The notes beneath the pieces are model-generated. The model was given only the letters and a program-made list of their open reading frames with translations. It had not been told where the DNA came from and searched no databases. Positions 20,636 through 23,732 of a stretch of DNA of 23,732 bases are shown piece after piece. How positions within the stretch are numbered: the first letter of the stretch is position 1; every line of letters starts with the position of its first letter. This DNA comes from Hymenoscyphus infarciens. Taxonomy: Eukaryota; Ascomycota; Leotiomycetes; Helotiales; Helotiaceae. The position numbers and the translations under genes were made by a program. Where the stretch lies: NCBI GenBank assembly GCA_001414345.1, contig LLCB01000547.1, forward strand, positions 1 through 23,732, in the 5' to 3' direction.

Positions 20636-21206
20636 GGCGTTCTTTTTGTGCCGGTCTCTCGAGCGGATGGGAATGTCTTGGTTTTCTGCAGAGATGGAGG
20701 GTCGAGCTTGAGGAGGATCGGAAAAGCTGGCACAGCAAAGAGAGAGATGCCTTGGTTTCGAATTGTCTAGAGCGAGTCTTTCTGTATGGTCGGAAAGGGG
20801 AATCTGTAAGGCTGAACTTTTTGGGGAAATACGGGGAGCCAAAGATCTGCGGAATGACGAAGTGTGAGGCGAGGCTTTTACACGCAATGCACAGGACTGA
20901 TAGGCAGGGATCTTGCTGGGAATCGCGAGGGCATTCAGCAGGAGATTCTTTTGTCGTGATTAATTGGCCAAAACAAAATTATGCTCATAAAAATAATATT
21001 GCCTATCCATTGGTAGTCAAAATTATCAGTCACGCCGTGTCACAAATTCAACATAACAGTCATTGCCACCAAAGCCTAAGCAAAGCGAATCATCGTAAAA
21101 TCGTCAATTTCATTTTGCTCTCAATCTGACCCAACTTTCTGGAAAAACATGGGGAATTTATGTGCTAGCAAACAATGCTTTTGAAGACAAAAAAATGTGG
21201 CCAAAT
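20636..21206 (-). promoter_or_regulatory. Region between the epimerase 3' end and the DnaJ start
   Basis: The two genes are in the same direction and 571 bp apart. The part near 20636-20900 probably holds the DnaJ leader. A plus-strand open frame (20752-21129) shows no family features and is not annotated. 20940-21130 is AT-rich and likely the promoter core. No sharp motif can be named. Confidence 0.45.
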
Positions 21207-22215
21207 CTATTTGACACCAGCAGCGGCCATTCTCTGGAAGCAGCCCTTGTAGGCCTCGTGGATCTCTGGTACGGTGTATCCGTACTCGCCAAGCTTCTTC
21301 TCAAGCTTGGTGGTGTCCAACTTGCAGTTGGATCGTCCAGCAACGATAACCTTGGATTGCTCCTCCAAGGTGAAGTTCTTCCAGGTGAACTCTGGGCGGA
21401 CGTACTCCTTGAAGAGAGCAAGGACCTCGTTGTGGGAGATGGCACCTGGGTTGGTGAAGTTGTAGATTCCGGTATCCTTGTGCTCCGCGAGGAGGATGGA
21501 AGCTGGGAGGAGATCGGTAAGGATGGTGTTGGAGTTTGGAATGTCGACAACACGCTCGTACTTGGCGATCTTGGTGACGAAGTTACGGGAGTGGAGGTCG
21601 TCGCTGACTGGCATACGAAGTCTGAGGATGAGGCAGTTGGAGTAGTTCTTCATGATCTTGGGAAATATTAGCTATTAATGTTTTTTTTGGGAAGGTAGTT
21701 GGAAAGCTCACCTCCTCAACGTGTGCCTTGGTCTCCGAGTAGAAAGAGCCATCAAAGTTGGCCTTGTCGGTCTCGAGGAAACCTGGGCCACCGATTGGGT
21801 GCTTATCGTCATAAGCGTAAATGCAGCCGGTTGCAAAGACGGTAATGTGAATCCCCTTCTCGAAAGCGATATCGGTCAAGTTCAAGGTACCGATAACGTT
21901 GTTCCTGATGGTGTCTTCTCTGTGGTCCTCGCACCAATCGACATTTGGTCGTCCAGTTGACCCCGCAGCGTTGAGGATGTGGGTTGGCTTGACTCTCTCG
22001 ATCTCAGCAGTAACTGCCTCTCTGTTCTGCATACGGATGGTGGTGGTGTGAACCTCCTTGCCTGTTGAGTAGAAGTATTAGCTTCATGGTTTGGGGGATG
22101 GTGCGGGGCTTCATGGGAGGATGGTAGTTTGCTTACCCTGCTTCTCGAGGAGAGCCTTCAAGTGACCAGCGACCCATCCCTCACCACCCCAGATCAAGAA
22201 AACTGGCTTAGACAT
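21207..22215 (-). CDS. UDP-4-keto-6-deoxyglucose 3,5-epimerase/4-reductase (UDP-rhamnose synthesis)
   Basis: Exons on the minus strand are 22215-22137, 22061-21712 and 21656-21207, encoding 292 residues. Introns are 75 bp (phase 1) and 55 bp (phase 0) with GT-AG ends and CTAAT branch sites. The product is a short-chain dehydrogenase/reductase of the extended type. It has a nucleotide-binding glycine motif GGEGWVAG (10-17), NAAGSTGRPNVDWCE (57-71), FATGCIYAYD (102-111) and the catalytic Y134-SET-K138. These residues and the length match the bifunctional epimerase/reductase that converts UDP-4-keto-6-deoxyglucose to UDP-L-rhamnose with NAD(P)H, as known from plants and from Magnaporthe and Botrytis. 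The partner 4,6-dehydratase is not in this window. The enzyme is expected to be cytosolic, and its product feeds rhamnose-containing wall or matrix glycans. All motifs are intact. A dTDP-sugar RmlD-like role is the alternative but less likely. Confidence 0.93.
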
Positions 22216-23226
22216 GTTGATTGAGTGTTTATTTTGTTGTGTGTTTTGTGGTGGTGTTTAGAAGAGGGGTTGGTTGTTGTGTAGGAGGGGAGAGAACAGC
22301 GAGGGCGGAAGGATTTATGGAGAGTCGCGGTGAGAGGATCCTCCCAGGTGTACAGGTGTACAAGCCCAGTATGGTGGGGGAAGTTGACTAGACCTAGACT
22401 AGGATTTGTAACCTACACCTACACCTACCAGTCAGGGGCAAAGAGGGGTCTGGCGTGATGACCAATAGGTAGGGGGAGGCCATCCGATAAACGCCACAAC
22501 CATCGGCGCAAAACATGGTGAGATTTGGATGGAGCGAAGCTGGTAAAATAGATCTAATCTTGTTGACTAATCAGGTAGATTGCTAACAATAAAATCTAGT
22601 CTAGCTGACAAGAGAACAAGCTGCTTATACAATACCTACCTAGCCACACCACAGTTCAGTTAGGAATTGTCTCCCATTGCAAGATCTTACCTCCGTTCTT
22701 CTACTGTTACGGGTTGATAGAATAGAAATAGTGGAAGGGCATACCCCGTATTGATAAACCTTACTCTTGAGGAACGGAACAACATAACTATTTAACCTTT
22801 TTTTAGTAGGGTGTACCTATCCATTGATAGAGTCCGGGCTCGCCTGATGTTGGTGCAACAAGTTGTTCCAAAACGCCGTTTGTTCCAATAATAATTGCAA
22901 GAACGAGATTACACTTATGCCACCTTGACATCATCATAGAATCCTAAACTTTGTTCTCTGTTACACCATCCTCGAGTACCTCTGGAAAATTTCCCACAAT
23001 GTTCAGTCGCACCAAAGATATCTTTCCGAATTCGGGAAAAACCTCGGCCAGACCTCTGAGTATCTGATTTTGAGGCTATTCAGATCGACATGGCCCAATT
23101 TGGGTGTCTCGTATCTATTTTGAATGGAGTCAGCATTGCCTAAACCCAATATTGCACACCCGCCCAATCGTCGCCCCGCCACAGCTGATATCAGCACCAC
23201 AGGCATGCAAAAAGAAGCGAGCCCGA
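22216..23226. promoter_or_regulatory. Upstream region of the epimerase/reductase gene
   Basis: The first 100 bp (plus 22216-22315) is GT-rich, so the leader of the minus-strand gene is CA-rich. A CCAAT word lies at about 22462-22466. ACCTAC is repeated in tandem about three times (22411-22430). Further right, to 23226, I see no gene; a minus-strand open frame at 23003-23206 has no family features. Confidence 0.45.
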
Positions 23227-23228
23227 GC

Positions 23229-23272
23229 CTTAGGAGGGCCAGGTCATAACGTTATGACCAGCCCTCCTAAGG
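23229..23272. repeat. 44-bp near-perfect palindrome
   Basis: The arms are CTTAGGAGGGC followed, after a 2-nt (left) or 1-nt (right) unpaired spot, by GGTCATAAC, meeting at the centre AAC|GTT (23250/23251). The central 18 bp are perfectly symmetrical. It sits about 120 bp before the switch to AT-rich DNA. Confidence 0.85.
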
Positions 23273-23543
23273 GCCATATGACTCGTCTAACGTCGGTATG
23301 ACCACGTCGCCTTTTGAGCTTTGTCAGCGCGCAGGTATCACGTGTAAAATCGGCCTTTGACGGTATTGAAAGAAACGTGACTAAAAGGACTAAAAAGTAT
23401 TATATATTATTTAATTAAATATATATTTCTATGTATACGTTTAGTAGATAATAGAGTAGAAGGCTTAAAAGAGATAAGTTCTAGAGATATTTAATATATA
23501 ATAGAATAAAAGATTTATATTTTAAATAATTAATAAACTAGAA
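23273..23543. other. Boundary to AT-rich DNA
   Basis: Composition changes abruptly near 23390, from base-balanced to over three-quarters A+T. No gene is seen, and the AT-rich part resembles the other RIP-worn blocks. Confidence 0.55.
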
Positions 23544-23639
23544 GGTTTTTAGTCTATAATAGACTAAAAGTAGGTGGTTTTTAGTCTATAATAGACTAAA
23601 AGTAAGTGGTTTTTAGTCTATAATAGACTAAAAGTATAT
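23544..23639. repeat. Three 32-bp tandem repeats containing an inverted repeat
   Basis: Units start with GGTTTTTAGTCTATAATAGA at 23544, 23576 and 23608 with a 32-bp period and almost no variation. Each contains TTTTAGTCTAT and its reverse complement around one central base. Two degenerate versions (ACTTTTACTCTATTATATAC and GACTTTTCGTCTATTATATA) follow to the window edge, so the array probably continues beyond it. Confidence 0.85.
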
Positions 23640-23732
23640 AAATAAATAATTAATTTATTAGAAAGGTTATATAAAATAGGACTTTTACTCTATTATATAC
23701 TAAAAGAAGAAGACTTTTCGTCTATTATATAC

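Noticed and set aside
20752..21129. A 125-codon plus-strand open frame.
   Set aside because: It is antisense to the DnaJ leader and promoter and has no family features.
22411..22430. Tandem ACCTAC hexamers, telomere-like at first sight.
   Set aside because: Only about three units, and the sequence is not the fungal telomere repeat (CCCTAA). It is probably a chance promoter repeat.
1..23732. tRNA genes, rRNA genes and CRISPR arrays.
   Set aside because: No T-loop/acceptor combination or rRNA-like block was seen. CRISPR is not expected in a fungal nuclear genome, and the tandem arrays present lack unique spacers.

Overview
The window looks like a filamentous ascomycete, most likely a Leotiomycete (Botrytis/Sclerotinia-like). 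The genes have short introns (52-81 bp) with GT-AG ends and CTAAC-type branch points. Pyrimidine-rich promoters are present. The genome is bipartite: base-balanced gene islands alternate with very AT-rich, TpA-rich stretches full of nonsense codons, the expected product of repeat-induced point mutation (RIP). The genus is inferred, not proven.

Layout. 1-5200 is an AT-rich, RIP-worn block with a possible HET-like tail, a 456-bp Tourist-like MITE (2480-2935) and the tail of a CorA-type Mg2+ transporter. 5200-7680 is a gene island with a three-exon rhomboid-type intramembrane protease (5811-6987, +) and a TPR relic on the minus strand (7345-7630). 7684-8119 is a second copy of the same MITE. 8641-8853 is a 213-bp foldback element. 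8940-15158 is a full-length Ty1/copia retrotransposon on the minus strand with 170-bp LTRs. Its pol is destroyed by substitutions but keeps one reading frame. 15171-15654 is another TIR element. 15741-16870 is a secreted GDSL/SGNH (CE16-like) acetylesterase pseudogene.

15700-23390 is the second gene island. It holds an intronless six-helix membrane protein of a type common in Actinobacteria (17209-17982, +), a DnaJ/DnaJ-X cochaperone (19017-20635, -) and a UDP-4-keto-6-deoxyglucose 3,5-epimerase/4-reductase for UDP-rhamnose synthesis (21207-22215, -). After a near-perfect palindrome (23229-23272) the sequence returns to AT-rich DNA with 32-bp tandem repeats.

The genes do not form an obvious pathway or cluster. 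The story of the window is transposon insertion and RIP next to intact housekeeping genes, with three or four gene relics at the boundaries. I found no convincing new multigene system. The most unusual items are the rhomboid without a visible first helix, the actinobacterial-type membrane protein, and several small inverted-repeat elements.
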